This document shows positions 20,352-31,475 of a stretch of 64,000 nucleotides of DNA, piece after piece. The stretch lies in NCBI GenBank assembly GCA_013215715.1, contig JABSQT010000002.1:156133-220132 (forward strand), written 5' to 3'. The position numbers were made by a program, and so were the translations under genes. The notes under the pieces were generated by a model. The model did no database searches, was not told the DNA's origin, and saw only the letters and a program-made list of their open reading frames with translations. The first letter of the stretch is position 1, and each line of letters starts with the position of its first letter. Origin of the DNA: Mycoplasmatales bacterium (GTDB lineage Bacteria > Bacillota_I > Bacilli_A > Mycoplasmatales > Metamycoplasmataceae).

Positions 20352-23300
20352 ATATTTTCTCCTTATTGTATATTTTATTTTTATCTACTATTTTACTTAC
20401 TTCGATTCATTTTCCTTTATATATCTCAGTTAATTTTCTTACAGTTTCACCAAGTTGTGAATAATATCTATACATCCCATTTTTACTCATCGAGTTTTTA
20501 ATTAATTGAACTTTATACATATCAATTATTTTCATCCTTGATCTCAAATCTTTTAAAGTAATTCCCTTATTATTATTTAAATTGTTAAATTGATCACTAT
20601 TAAATATAGCTGAATCTAAAAATCTTGAAATAAATACTTGTTCATCAAATCCATCTAAGCTTCAATCTTTTGTTTTCTCTAAAATTTTTCTATTTAAAGT
20701 ATCAACTGCATCCTCATTTAAAATATCTTTTGCATCAATTAATGCATACCCTTCATTGTTGTGACTTTGCATCATTTTAAAGGGGTCTTTTGTTGAACTT
20801 TTTGTAACGAGTATTTTGTGTTGAATAGCTTCTGAAGATAAAATTCACCTAGATATTAATTTCACAACTTCATCAGAACTTTTACCATCAAGAGAATCAA
20901 TCTTCCCTTCAAAAGATTTCCTTGCTGGTCGCATTAATTTATTTGCTTTTATATAATTAAGTTCTGTCGGGTTTTTCTTATTACCTGTTTTAGTTACCTT
21001 ATTGAATCCTTGTTCATCAAAAGATTCAATTAGTTGCTTCACAAAATCTTTTAAAGAGATAGAATTATGTTCTTTTTGTAATGTTTGAATCATTTTTTCA
21101 GCTTTTCCACCTTCGTTGTATCAATCTTTAAATGCATCTTTTCTTAATTTAACTTTAAAGGTAAATTTATCTCCTTCGATACCATTAATAGCTGTTTTTA
21201 AATGGAACCTTAAATAATGCTCTCCAGATGCATCTTTTTCTAAAGAAACTTGGGTTTGATCATTTATATTCTTTCTAGTTGTTTCAAAAACATTTCTCAT
21301 AATATGGTGTTTTATCCCACCTACCGAGTCATATGTTTTACCATTGAAATAAAATGATTCGGTCCTTGAAGACATAACTTTTAATGGTTTAATTACATGT
21401 AAATCACTTTTTGATACCACCTCTTTATCTCCAAACATTCCTCAGAATACTCACGTTTTTAATCCACCATCTCAATAATATATATGACCTTCTCCTGCAT
21501 CATATGAATAAACAACACTTTCTGAACCTGCGAATGAATCATGTTTACCAAATATATCTACAACAATTGAAACAACCATCTGACTAATCATTAATACTTC
21601 TCCAACAACCGGAACCGCTGTACCCAGCTTACTCATAGAAGAGAACATTTTTGTCATCTTCGAAATTCCTTTCATTGTTTTTTGAAGTTTTTTAAATTTA
21701 TCCATCAATTTTGATATTTTCTTAAATTTTGAGAGTGATTCAGTTAAAGTTTTGAATTTTTCAACTACTTCTTTGATATTTTCAACAGTATCTTTGAAAT
21801 TTTGGATAACTTCCAATGTCTGTTGGTAGACTTCATAAACTTTACTTATAGCATCCATGAAATTACCATCAAAATAGAATAATTCTTTTATACCATCTCT
21901 TAATTCACTAATTTTATTTATGTCTAAATTAGATATTAATTTATGAGTTGAACTTATTAGTCCACTTAGGTTTTTTGCATTTGTTACAAACAATGTAGCT
22001 GTTTTTTTACCTTTATATTTAGTTTTGAGTTCTTTGGACATCTTTTTTGCTGATTTTAAAATATTATTAAAATTAGTTTTTGCTTTTTTTGCTGATGAAA
22101 TCAATTTTTCGAATTGTTTTTTCAATCCTGTGTCATCTTTTAACAATATATGCATTTCACTAATTTTCTCATTAGCTTTTTTATAAAGTTCATTTCTCAA
22201 CTTTAACGCAGATATTTTATCTTTCTGTTTTTTCGTTAAACCTCTTTGTTTTTTAGGAATATTAGCTTTAATTTTTTCTATTTCTTTACCTAGATTAAGT
22301 TCTTTGATTCTTCCGGCAAAATCTTTTAATTTGCTAATTGTAGCTGGATCAAAATGTTCTTTTGAATTTAAACGCAATGCATTTATAATTACTGCAACAT
22401 CCGATGAAGATTGAAACTCTTGAATATCATCTTTTATAGCGCTCGCAAAACCACGGTTAGAAGAAATACTTTTGTTATAATTTTCCACTTTTGTTTTTAG
22501 TTGTTTCATAAATGGTGAATCTTTTTTGATGTTAATTGTAGAAAGATCAATATTCCCAATTTTTTTATTCACAATTTTCTCAATATTTAAATTAATTTCA
22601 TTTAAGTACGCAAAATATTCAGGTGAATTACCTTGATTGTGTGTTTCTCCTGATTCTGATTTCTCCATTTCTTCATCATTTTTTCTTATTTGTTCTATTA
22701 AATCGCTTTCTATCATTGTTTTTAATAAAACTGTCTTGAATAATTTTGTAGATTTATTTTTTATATTTGTAATAGTCTTTTTACTAGAATATTCTTGAGA
22801 ACCAGTAGTTATGATTGGTAATAAATTATTTATAGGCATATCAAATTTAGAAAGATCATCAAATGGTAATGCTGAGAACATCTTTTCATGATTCGGTGTA
22901 TTAATTCCATTTGCATCATTATCTTTACCCTCAAAAATATTTTGCTCTTGAAGCATTTTTTTATCTAAAAATTTAGCTAATTGCATATATGAATTTGCTA
23001 CTTTCGATATATTTAAGATACTCTCATTTAAATCAATCATTCTATTAACAATCATTGTATATGTAGTTCAAAACTTGTTAAGTGTATTGATTTTAGTTTT
23101 ATCAATTTCTTGAAAGGCTTCACTAACTTCTTTAATCAATGAGTTTGCTGAGGAAGTATTTATTTCTTGTAATCATGATTCAACCAAGAATTGGATAGCA
23201 CTCTTATCACCCATTTCTATCTTTTGATTTTGAGCATATTCTCTTGCATATGTATAAATAAAAGAATCCATTTTAGATGAAATTATATCTGATAAAGCAG

Positions 23301-24471
23301 AATTAATTTTTTGTTCTTGAGGTAATTCTTCACGTGTACTTTTATGTCAATTGTTACTATCGCTTATTCCACTAAGTTTACTTGAATCCGATAATTTTAC
23401 AAAGGCATCACCATAAAATTTACCATTTTTGGTTGATTTATCCATTGCAACATAAAATGTTTCTTTATAATCCGTATCTCTTAAATGAATATAATTATTT
23501 TTATTCGGTTGAGCTTCTGATGCAAATAAACTTTCATCAACTTCTCTACTACTTGAAAGTTTGCCACCTTCATATTTATCTAAATAAAATTTAGCACTAT
23601 TTATAAAGTAATTCATTAAGGTTTTTTGATTAGACTCGTTTGCAGCAAAACTAAAGTTGTTAGTATTCATTTGACCGGATTGAGACATAACATTTTCAGA
23701 AACAGAAATACTAATATTCTCACCATCAATTAATCTAAGGACATATTCACCTTTTATTATTTTTAATAAAGTTTCTCCATAGGCACCATTTGAAATTACA
23801 TCACCACTAAATTTTAATTTTGAAATAATTTTTGAAAAGATATCTTGTTTACTTTTATAAAGTTGACCATTAAATTCATAAACATCAGTATATTTCAATA
23901 ACGATAATCTTGCTTCATTTCTGACATTATTGATTTTGGTTTTATACTTACGTCAAAAATCCATTTCTTCATCTGAAACACTTTCTTTACCATCTCCATA
24001 TTTTGCATTTGCTAATTTTCTATCAATTTCTTGAAACTTTGCCTCATCTTCTCTTGAAACTCTTGTTTGAAAAAGTTGTCCACCAACACCTTGCGCAACA
24101 TAAGTTAATGATTGTTTTCCTTTTTCCTTTTCGATTTCATCCACATCCATTACATCTTCTTCATTTAATGTTAGATTACTAAAAGAATTAGCATTTTTAT
24201 ATTTCGCTAAACCTGTGCTTGTAAGCATCACCTTCTTTTGTTTTATAATTCCTTTCTCTTTTAAAAATGCATATGCTTCAACTTGATCGTTAAAAACATA
24301 ACTTCTACCCCTATAAAAGATAGAATAGTTTTGCATCCTCTGAAAATTTTGGTGTTTTATCGGTGTATTTTGGTGTCCTGTTATTTGTGTAGCTAATACA
24401 GCTGTAGTTACTGCACCAACAGTTAAAACTCCAACCGCACCTCCGTATATATATTTTTTTGGCTTATTCAT
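20344..24471 (-). CDS. Giant exported protein of unknown function (1375 aa), ABC operon gene 3
   Basis: No known family recognised. An N-terminal hydrophobic segment at residues 8-28 is a signal or membrane anchor. Short F-x-G-x-x-Y modules occur near residues 52-66 (FYRGRSYVF), 195-210 (YEFNGQLYKSKQDI) and 1040-1055 (FYFNGKTYDS). Residues about 470-950 are long charged helices likely to form coiled coils. A hydrophobic, Gly/Val-rich stretch (AVPVVGEVLMISQMVVSIVV) lies at about 952-972, directly after the helical region, an arrangement seen in some helical pore-forming or tail proteins. That comparison is inference. The start follows AGGGAG, 10 bases after the permease gene. Confidence 0.8.
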
Positions 24472-24481
24472 TTTTTTCTCC

Positions 24482-26449
24482 CTATTTTCTTTTATTTAAA
24501 AATCCTCTTTGAATTTTTTTAGTTACTAAAACTTTGCAAAATACCGTTCCCAAAATTAATATAATCAACATCATTAAATAACTTTTATAAATCATATTGT
24601 TTTGAATGATAAATGGATAATTTTGGTTTATAGATTCAAAAGAATTTTCTGAAAATATAAAATGTATTGAAGAGTTTATTTTTTGCAACGAACGTATAAT
24701 CATTCTTGCTTCATCTAGTGTTTTGTGTGAATCAACATATTGTTTTCAATCATTGATATTTTGTATTTTTCCATTTGTTTTTAGAGCTGAATTTAACTCA
24801 TTAATACTAATGATTGAATTTTGAATAACAAATGAATTAGAATCAAATTTTAATAATTTTTCCATTCCTTCTAAATCATTCGAAATAATATTTTTTATAG
24901 GATCAAATACACCTTTTATTGGAATGAATTCAGATATATTTTTTTTAATTTCTAATTTCATAGAAGTTAACGTATTGTATTTCTCTAATAAATTCATGAA
25001 CATTAAGTATTTAACATCGCTAAGTTGTGATTTTAATTTATTTTTAATAGAAGTAATTATTGTTGGTCCTATATATCTTTGCTTTTCTAAAAATTCATGA
25101 ATTGAAAATGTTGATTTTGTAGCTCCAAATATACTTGGAAATTTTTCTATAACAGAATAATCATCCATATTGATACTCAATATCATTCGAGAAGTATTGA
25201 TATCAGACATTTTTGAAAAAGCGGTTTTTATATCGCTAATTATTTTTTCTTCTTTTTCTTTGTCACTTAATTCAAATATAGACACTATATCCAATGGTAA
25301 TAATTCATCGATTTTAATTTTTCCTTTCACATGATGTAAATTCAATCTTAATGATGAATATCTATCAGATTTTTCAATTAACTCTGGCACTATATCAGAA
25401 TTATTTCTTGTCATACCAAACATTAACTCCATTGGAGCGGTAAGGAATGAAAAAGGATATCATTCAGTAAAATTATTATTAGAAGAAATATTCATTGGTT
25501 GTATACCATTATCTAAAACTTCAAAAATCGAAGTTTTATTTTGCTGTATATTAATAGCTCGCACATAGTTGCGTGAATATCGACTTTTTGAATAAGAAGC
25601 ATTAGTTTGATTCCTAAATACAACAGGAGCTATCGCTGTAGATAATAAAACTACTGAAAATAACGATACCCCAAGAATAAAATTCATTCTTTTTAAATAT
25701 AAAGACATAACTATAATGAACATTCCGAAAATTATTATAAATATCGGTAAAATCAATAAAGTAGAAAGGTATAGTAAAAACACATTTAATTTATCATCGT
25801 AGATAGCAATGCTTAAAGAGAAAGAAATTATTATATAAGTTACTACTGATACATATGAATAAATAGCGACAATTAATGCTTTACTTCAAATTAAAGTTTT
25901 ATCATTCTTAGATCAACTCCTAACCATTAAATCAAAACCATGTTCTTTTTGATAAGTAAAAAAGAAATATACAAAGAAAATCAAGGAAACCAAGGAAATT
26001 AGAGCATTTAAAGAAATAACTATTAAAGAACCAGTAATTACATTATTAAAACCGAGAAATTTAGGTAATCCAATAGATAAAAATGCACTAATCAATAATA
26101 TAGTTGAAATTATATAAATACTCTTCGTTTTGATTAAACTTTTAAGATAAAGAGTATTTAATAGTTTAATAAAACTTATTGTTTCTTTTTTTCGTAAATT
26201 ATTATATGCATCTTTTGAATGATTATTAATGATATTGAATGATTTGCCAATAGTTCCCTTGATTTTTAAAATAACTTTATGGAAAGGTTTCGCTTCTGTT
26301 TTATTAATTCTAGTTGATCTATTTTTAGTTGTTGAGTTTGAAACATCTATTATTTTTCCACCTTTTTTCTTATTAGTTTCATTTGTAAATGCTGCATTAT
26401 TTTCAAATTGTCTTAAATTGCGTTTGTTTTTTTGGAAAGTTCTCATCAT
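24482..26449 (-). CDS. ABC transporter permease with a large external domain (655 aa), ABC operon gene 2
   Basis: An integral membrane partner of the ATPase encoded directly upstream. A basic cytoplasmic N-terminus of about 100 residues is followed by membrane segments near 110-130, 138-168, 192-212, 222-250 and 255-275. An extracytoplasmic domain of about 335 residues follows, then a final helix near 620-645 and a basic tail. One large loop before the last helix resembles ABC-2 or MacB/FtsX-type exporters and lipoprotein-handling systems more than nutrient importers. Start and stop overlap the ATPase as TAATG. The substrate is unknown; the co-encoded exported proteins are candidates. Confidence 0.75.
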
Positions 26450-27129
26450 TATTCATTACCTTTCTTAATATCCGAAAGTATTTTTCTCCCTACAAAGAAA
26501 TCATCAACAATAGTTTTGTTATATGGGCCGTTGTAATGAACTTTTCCGCCAGAAATTATAGTTAAAACATCTATATATTTACTAATTTCATTAGTTAAGT
26601 GAGTACAAACAATAACCGTTTTACCAATATTCTTAAAATTATTTATCTCTGAAAATATAAAATCCCTCATAGCAGGATCTAAATTAGCTGTTGGTTCATC
26701 AAAAATTAAAACATCTGATTCTTCTTTTAATTTGGAAATAATATAAACTAATCTTTTTTGACCACTAGATAATGATTTTAATTTAGACTTTGAAATATGC
26801 ATTAAATTATAAGTTTTTAATACTCTTGAAACTTCTGCTGCAATATTATTGGATTGATCCATTGAGGCAATAAATGCTAATTCTAAAAAATCTTTAACTT
26901 TCATACTTCCATCAAAATCTGGATGAGCTTCATAAAAGGAAATTCTTTTTGTAAAATCAACCATACCTGAATAATCTTTTCTAATATTAACCAAACACTC
27001 TAATAATGAAGTTTTACCTGCTCCATTTTCACCGAAAATAACATTAAATTTATTTGGAATAATTTCGATATTTAAATTATCCAAAATCACAAATTCGCCA
27101 TCAATAAGCGAAAGATTTGACATCTTCAT
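26449..27129 (-). CDS. ABC transporter ATP-binding protein, ABC operon gene 1
   Basis: A 226-aa ATPase. Walker A is FGENGAGKTS (about residues 32-41), the Q-loop region lies near RISFYEAHP, the signature is LSSGQKR, Walker B is VLIFDEPTA, and the H-loop is VCTHLT. Size and the degenerate SSGQ signature match single-domain ATPases of export or ABC-2 systems. It heads the five-gene operon running to 16368. No Shine-Dalgarno overlaps the next gene, so coupling by TAATG reinitiation is likely. Confidence 0.9.
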   Translation of the reverse strand: MKMSNLSLIDGEFVILDNLNIEIIPNKFNVIFGENGAGKTSLLECLVNIRKDYSGMVDFTKRISFYEAHPDFDGSMKVKDFLELAFIASMDQSNNIAAEVSRVLKTYNLMHISKSKLKSLSSGQKRLVYIISKLKEESDVLIFDEPTANLDPAMRDFIFSEINNFKNIGKTVIVCTHLTNEISKYIDVLTIISGGKVHYNGPYNKTIVDDFFVGRKILSDIKKGNE

Positions 27130-27340
27130 ATTTTTTTACTCCTTTTTATATCCATAATGAGTTTCACCTCTCCAAGCGCAACTCACTTTTTAAATTCTAA
27201 ACATACTTAAAAATCTATGGGAATTATATATTCTAGTCCAATGATTAAATGTACAATACAAATAAATATATTAATATTCAGAAATTGCAATTATTTTAAT
27301 AAATGTATATTTTTTAAAGCAATAAGTCAAATAAATGATT
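27130..27340 (-). promoter_or_regulatory. Promoter block and leader of the ABC/surface operon
   Basis: It shares with the satellite lipoprotein promoters TATTGCTTTAAAA (upstream), TTTGTATTGTACA (TGTACA at 27250-27255), ATATAATTC (TATAAT at 27223-27228) and TAAGTATGTTT. The leader then adds a hairpin (GTGAGTT/AACTCAT around 27155-27185) absent from the lipoprotein leaders, followed by AAAAGGAG before the ATPase start. Confidence 0.6.
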
Positions 27341-27361
27341 TTTGAATTTTAAAAAAATATT

Positions 27362-27388
27362 AAAAAAAATAAGCCAAAGACTTATTTT
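27362..27388 (-). terminator. rbgA terminator
   Basis: AATAAGTC-TTT-GGCTTATT hairpin followed by T7 on the minus strand, immediately after the stop. Confidence 0.7.
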
Positions 27389-28216
27389 CTAATCGTAAGT
27401 TACACCTTTTAAATCTCTTAAATAATTAATAAATCATCTTTGAGCTTTATCCATATCAGGTTTATCACCTTGCCTCTTAAATTTTTTAACTTCACAAAAT
27501 CTCATCATTTCTGAATAAATCTCTTTAGTATCATCAGAAGGTTTAAGTCCGATTACTTCAAGCTTTTTAGGGTAATAAGTTGTAAGTAATTTATAACCTG
27601 AATAAACTAATTCCAATGGTGGAATAACATCTATTTTCACCGAACCAATAATTGCTAATTTAACACCTGTTAACTCATCTTCAAATCTAGGTCATAAAAT
27701 ACCTGGAGTATCTAGAAGTTGAATTTTTCCTGTATTTACTCATTGTTGCCCTTTTGTTACACCTGGCATATTCCCAACTTTTGCAGAAGGTTTGTTTGCA
27801 AGTGCATTAATTAGTGTTGATTTACCAGCATTTGGAACACCAACAACAAATGCTCTAAGTCTTGGTTTTAAAATACCTCTTTTGGTATCCCTTAAACGTT
27901 TAGCTTCCAACATTTTTTCAGCTTTTTTAACAATACGTTTTGCCGCTGATTTTTGTTTAAGGTTAACAACTATACAATCATCAACATCATTTCTATAGTG
28001 TTCAACAATATTAGATAATTTATTTTCATCAGCATAATCTTTTTTAGTGATTACAAAAAGTCTTGGTTTTTGAGGTGCAATATCATCAAACTCTGCATTA
28101 TATGAAGAAATTGGTGCACGTGAATCCAGAACAATTATAAAAAGATCTGCAAGGGATTGCTTCTCTCTTAATTGATTAAGGGCTTTCGCCATATGTCCAG
28201 GGAATCATTGTATCAT
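27389..28216 (-). CDS. rbgA: Ribosome biogenesis GTPase RbgA (YlqF)
   Basis: A circularly permuted GTPase needed for late 50S assembly. 275 aa starting MIQWFPGHMAKA (Trp as TGA), the hallmark N-terminus. The G motifs are in permuted order: G4 TKKDY (about residues 60-64), G1 GVPNAGKST (about 124-132), G3 DTPG (about 170). The C-terminal RNA-binding helical domain is present. TATAAT lies nine bases before the ATG, so the leader is very short. AAAGG between them may or may not act as a Shine-Dalgarno. Confidence 0.95.
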
Positions 28217-28233
28217 AGTGCCTTTATTATACA

Positions 28234-28264
28234 TTATTAAAACACACAATGTTTAGTGTGTTTA
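28234..28264 (-). terminator. Possible terminator after the 28280-29119 membrane gene
   Basis: AACACAC/GTGTGTT hairpin (28241-28262) with a weak T tail on the minus strand. Confidence 0.4.
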
Positions 28265-28279
28265 AAAAGGCTTTATCTA

Positions 28280-29119
28280 TTATCTTTTAAATATTTTTTT
28301 AATTTTATCATTCACTTTATAAATCCAAGAATTATGACTCCCAGCAACAATTATTAAACTTGAAACAATAATCACCAATATACATACAGCAATCAACGAA
28401 ACTACCGGCAATCATGCAGGAACTATATCAAATGCTAAAAATGGATAAATAGCTATACCAAATGTATATATAAAAGATTTATGTGTTCCGTCACTATAGA
28501 TAAAAGTAATTTTTAATCTAGTTCTTGTTGCATAATACAAAATAATAGCCACCGCTAATCAAATAAAAGGGAATATCAAAGCAAATAAAAATTCTTTATA
28601 TTTCAATTTAACATTTTCTTTATTTGCTTCTCTTCTTGACGTTTCAAAAACAAAGGCAATAAACATCATTAAAGGTGTAAGGAAATGAAGTTGAACATTA
28701 TCCCATATTTTAGCTGGAGTATGTCAAATCATATCTATGGGTGCCAATATAGTTCAATAAACTAAAAAAGTTACAAATATATTAGTAGCTACAATCATTT
28801 GAAATCTTTTAGCATGTTTACTTTTCCTAGGATTAACCAAACCTATTGATCTTAAAAACATATAAACCATGACAAAAATATTGCTATGAATTGTAAAATA
28901 AAATACCAAAGAAAGTTTGTCCCATGGTTCTCAAAAACCATAAACCTGTGCAATACCTGGTTTTGTTCCAGGTTCAAGTCCAGAACCAGCAGGTCCTGAA
29001 ATAGTTTTAAAAGGAATTAAATAAGTATCGCAAAAAGCAAAAATAATTATATAAATCATCAATATAAATGCAATAAAGTATTTATAGTTAAACTCATTCC
29101 TAAGACTTATTTTTTTCAT
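28280..29119 (-). CDS. Polytopic membrane protein, Mollicute-specific type, function unknown
   Basis: 279 aa with about seven hydrophobic helices. Conserved-looking elements shared with the protein at 37748-38590 are FYFT-x-x-SN near residue 70, a Y-W-T-I-L-A-P segment near 125, an H-F-L-x-P-L helix and an F-P-x-x-W helix. The two are clearly homologous. Possibly a Mollicute DUF1600-like family, but I am unsure. The ATG at 29119 has TATAAT (29126-29131) six bases upstream and no Shine-Dalgarno; a TTG six codons upstream would overlap that box. Divergent from lplA. Confidence 0.75.
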
Positions 29120-29125
29120 AAAGAA

Positions 29126-29187
29126 ATTATAATCCAAATGCTTTTTATTTGTATAAGTTCCCTTAAGCTATAAGGTAGGTATATAAT
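29126..29187. promoter_or_regulatory. Divergent leaderless promoters between the membrane gene and lplA
   Basis: TATAAT on the minus strand (29126-29131) and on the plus strand (29182-29187), each exactly six bases from its ATG (29119 and 29194). Neither gene has a Shine-Dalgarno sequence. Confidence 0.6.
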
Positions 29188-29193
29188 TTTAAT

Positions 29194-30174
29194 ATGAAAA
29201 TATATTTATCAAAATCACATTCGCCTTATATGAATCAATCAATTGAATATAACTTATTAAAAGAAAAGGGAGAGGAAGATATTCTTTTATTATGATTAAA
29301 TAAAAATGCAATAATAATTGGAAGAAATCAAAATATTTTTAATGAAATCAATGAAGAGTTTGTAGAAGAAAAGGATATCAAAGTAGCAAGAAGACATTCA
29401 GGTGGAGGTGCTGTCTATCATGATATGGGTAATATACTTTTTTCACTAATGACAGATAAAACTAAAAGAGTTTCATATGAAGAGTTTTTAACTCCGATTA
29501 TAGGTTTTTTGAATAAATTGGGGGTTAATGCATTATTTCATGGAAGAAATGATGTATTAGTTGACGGAATGAAAATTTCTGGAAATGCTCAATTTGTTTT
29601 AGGTAATAATTTAGCTACACATGGAACCCTCTTATTTGATGCTGACTTATCTGTATTAAATAAAGCACTTTTAACTAATAAACATAAACTTGAAACAAAA
29701 GGGGTTCAATCAAATAGAATGCGTGTCACTAATATAAAAGAACACATTAAAACTGAAATGGATTCAAATGATTTTGTCAATGAATTAATTAATTATTTTG
29801 AAGAAAATGGTGATGGCCAATTATACGAAATACCAAAACACATCATTAATAAAGCAATTAAGATGTCAAAAGAAGTAAAAACTTATGATTGGATTTATGG
29901 AAAATCACCAGATGCAAAAATTCATAATAAAATTAAATTCAATGGGGGCAATATTTCCGTTTTCTTGGATATTGTTTCCGGAACGATATCTAACTTAAAA
30001 ATTCATGGTGATTTCTTATCATTAAAAGATGTTGGAGAGGTATGTGAATTATTAAATGGGACTAATTTCACCAAAGAAGCTATTAATGAGGTATTATGCA
30101 CAATTGATTTAAGGGAATATTTTGGATCCTTAACTTTAGAAAACTTAATAGAAGTGATTAGCGGAGAAAAATAA
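29194..30174 (+). CDS. lplA: Lipoate-protein ligase A
   Basis: LplA activates free lipoate with ATP and attaches it to the lysine of lipoyl domains. 326 aa with the catalytic motif RRHSGGGAVYHDMGNILFS (about residues 69-87), the GRNDVLVDGMKISGNAQ segment with the conserved Lys, and an accessory C-terminal domain. It lies just upstream of the PDH operon, whose E3 carries a lipoyl domain. The start at 29194 includes MKIYLSKSHSPYMNQSIEY and sits six bases after TATAAT without a Shine-Dalgarno. Confidence 0.94.
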
Positions 30175-30197
30175 GGAATAATCCTTTCTTTTTTTAT
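30173..30197 (+). terminator. lplA terminator
   Basis: AAGGA-ATAA-TCCTT hairpin (30173-30186) followed by TCTTTTTTT, beginning in the stop codon. Confidence 0.6.
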
Positions 30198-30232
30198 CTC
30201 TACATTCAATTAAAGTATAATTTATTTGGTAG

Positions 30233-30261
30233 TTGTATATACAAATGTTTAAAAGTATAAC
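30233..30261 (+). promoter_or_regulatory. pdh operon promoter
   Basis: TTGTAT (30233-30238), 17-base spacer, TATAAC (30256-30261). The resulting leader is about 105 bases and ends with CAAGGAGAAAGAT before pdhA. Confidence 0.6.
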
Positions 30262-30371
30262 TATCCACATTAACAATTCCATCAATATTTTTTTAGATTT
30301 AAAAATACAAATTAAAAAAGCCGCAATACGATGAGTTGTTAAATTATAAATGTTGACCCAAGGAGAAAGAT

Positions 30372-31475
30372 ATGAAATATAAATTTATAGACAAAAATAA
30401 AATTTGATTAGATAAAAAAGATTACTTTAGATTTTTAGATGTTGATGGAAAATTAACAGATCCAAAAATTAAATTAGAAACATCTGATGAAGAACTATTA
30501 AAGGCATATGAATATATGGTTTTATCTAGACAACAAGATACATATATGACACAACTACAAAGACAAGGAAGGTTATTAACATTCGCGCCAAATTTTGGTG
30601 AAGAGGCACTACAAGTTGCCGCTGCACTTAGTTTAAAAAAAGAAGATTGATTAATACCTTCATTCCGTAATAATGCCGCAATGTTAATGAAGGGTGTTCC
30701 TTTAATTAACCAATTTTTATATTGAAATGGTAATGAAAAAGGTAACATCATTCCAAAAGATATCAATGTTTTCCCAATTAATATTGTTATCGCAACACAA
30801 TATTCTCATACTGCTGGGGTAGCATATGCATTAAAACAACAAAAGAAAAAAGCTGTTGCACTAACTTTTATTGGTGATGGAGGAACTTCAGAAGGAGAAT
30901 TTTATGAAGCAATGAATATAGCAGGTGTTCATAAATGACCAGCAGTATTCTGCATAAACAATAACCAATGAGCAATTTCCACACCAACAAAAATGGAAAC
31001 AAACGCTAGTACTTTAGCTGCTAAAGCTGTTGCAGCAGGTATTCCAGCACTTCGTGTTGATGGTAATGATTTACTTGCATCAACAGAAGTTATAAAAGAA
31101 GCTGTTGAATATGCACGTGAAGGAAATGGTCCAATATTAGTTGAATTTATAACTTGAAGACAAGGTCCACATACAACTTCCGATAATCCACGTATTTATA
31201 GAACTCAAGAACAAGAAGAACGTGCAGAAAAATGAGAACCAATGCATCGTATTAAAAACTTTTTAATTTCTAAAGGTATTTGAACTGAAGAAAAAGATAA
31301 AGAACTTTGAGAAAATAAACTACAAGAAGTTAAGAAAGCTTATCAAGATTCATTAAATTTAAATACAACTTCAATTAATGATATATTTGATCACACTTTT
31401 GCAAAATTAACTCCAGAATTAAAAAAACAAAAAGAAGAAGCTCTCAAATGAGATGCTAATGAAGGAGGTGAATAA
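30372..31475 (+). CDS. pdhA: Pyruvate dehydrogenase E1 component, alpha subunit
   Basis: The TPP-dependent decarboxylase half of E1. 367 aa with the TPP motif GDGGTSEGEFYEAMN (about residues 174-188) ending in CINNNQWAIS, and Ser/Thr-rich loop residues near TTSDNP. Several Trp are TGA. It is first in pdhABCD, and its stop overlaps the pdhB ATG as TAATG at 31475. The complex makes acetyl-CoA, feeding ATP synthesis through acetate. Confidence 0.96.

Noticed and set aside
12653..27129. Possible prophage or integrative element
   Set aside because: No integrase, terminase, capsid, replication or tra genes, and no att-like flanking repeats were found.
12653..27129. Immunoglobulin-binding MIB-MIP type system
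   Set aside because: Those systems pair an Ig-binding protein with a serine protease; no protease motif and no matching layout is visible here.
29119..29137. Upstream TTG start for the 28280-29119 membrane gene
   Set aside because: It would overlap the TATAAT box and adds no conserved residues.
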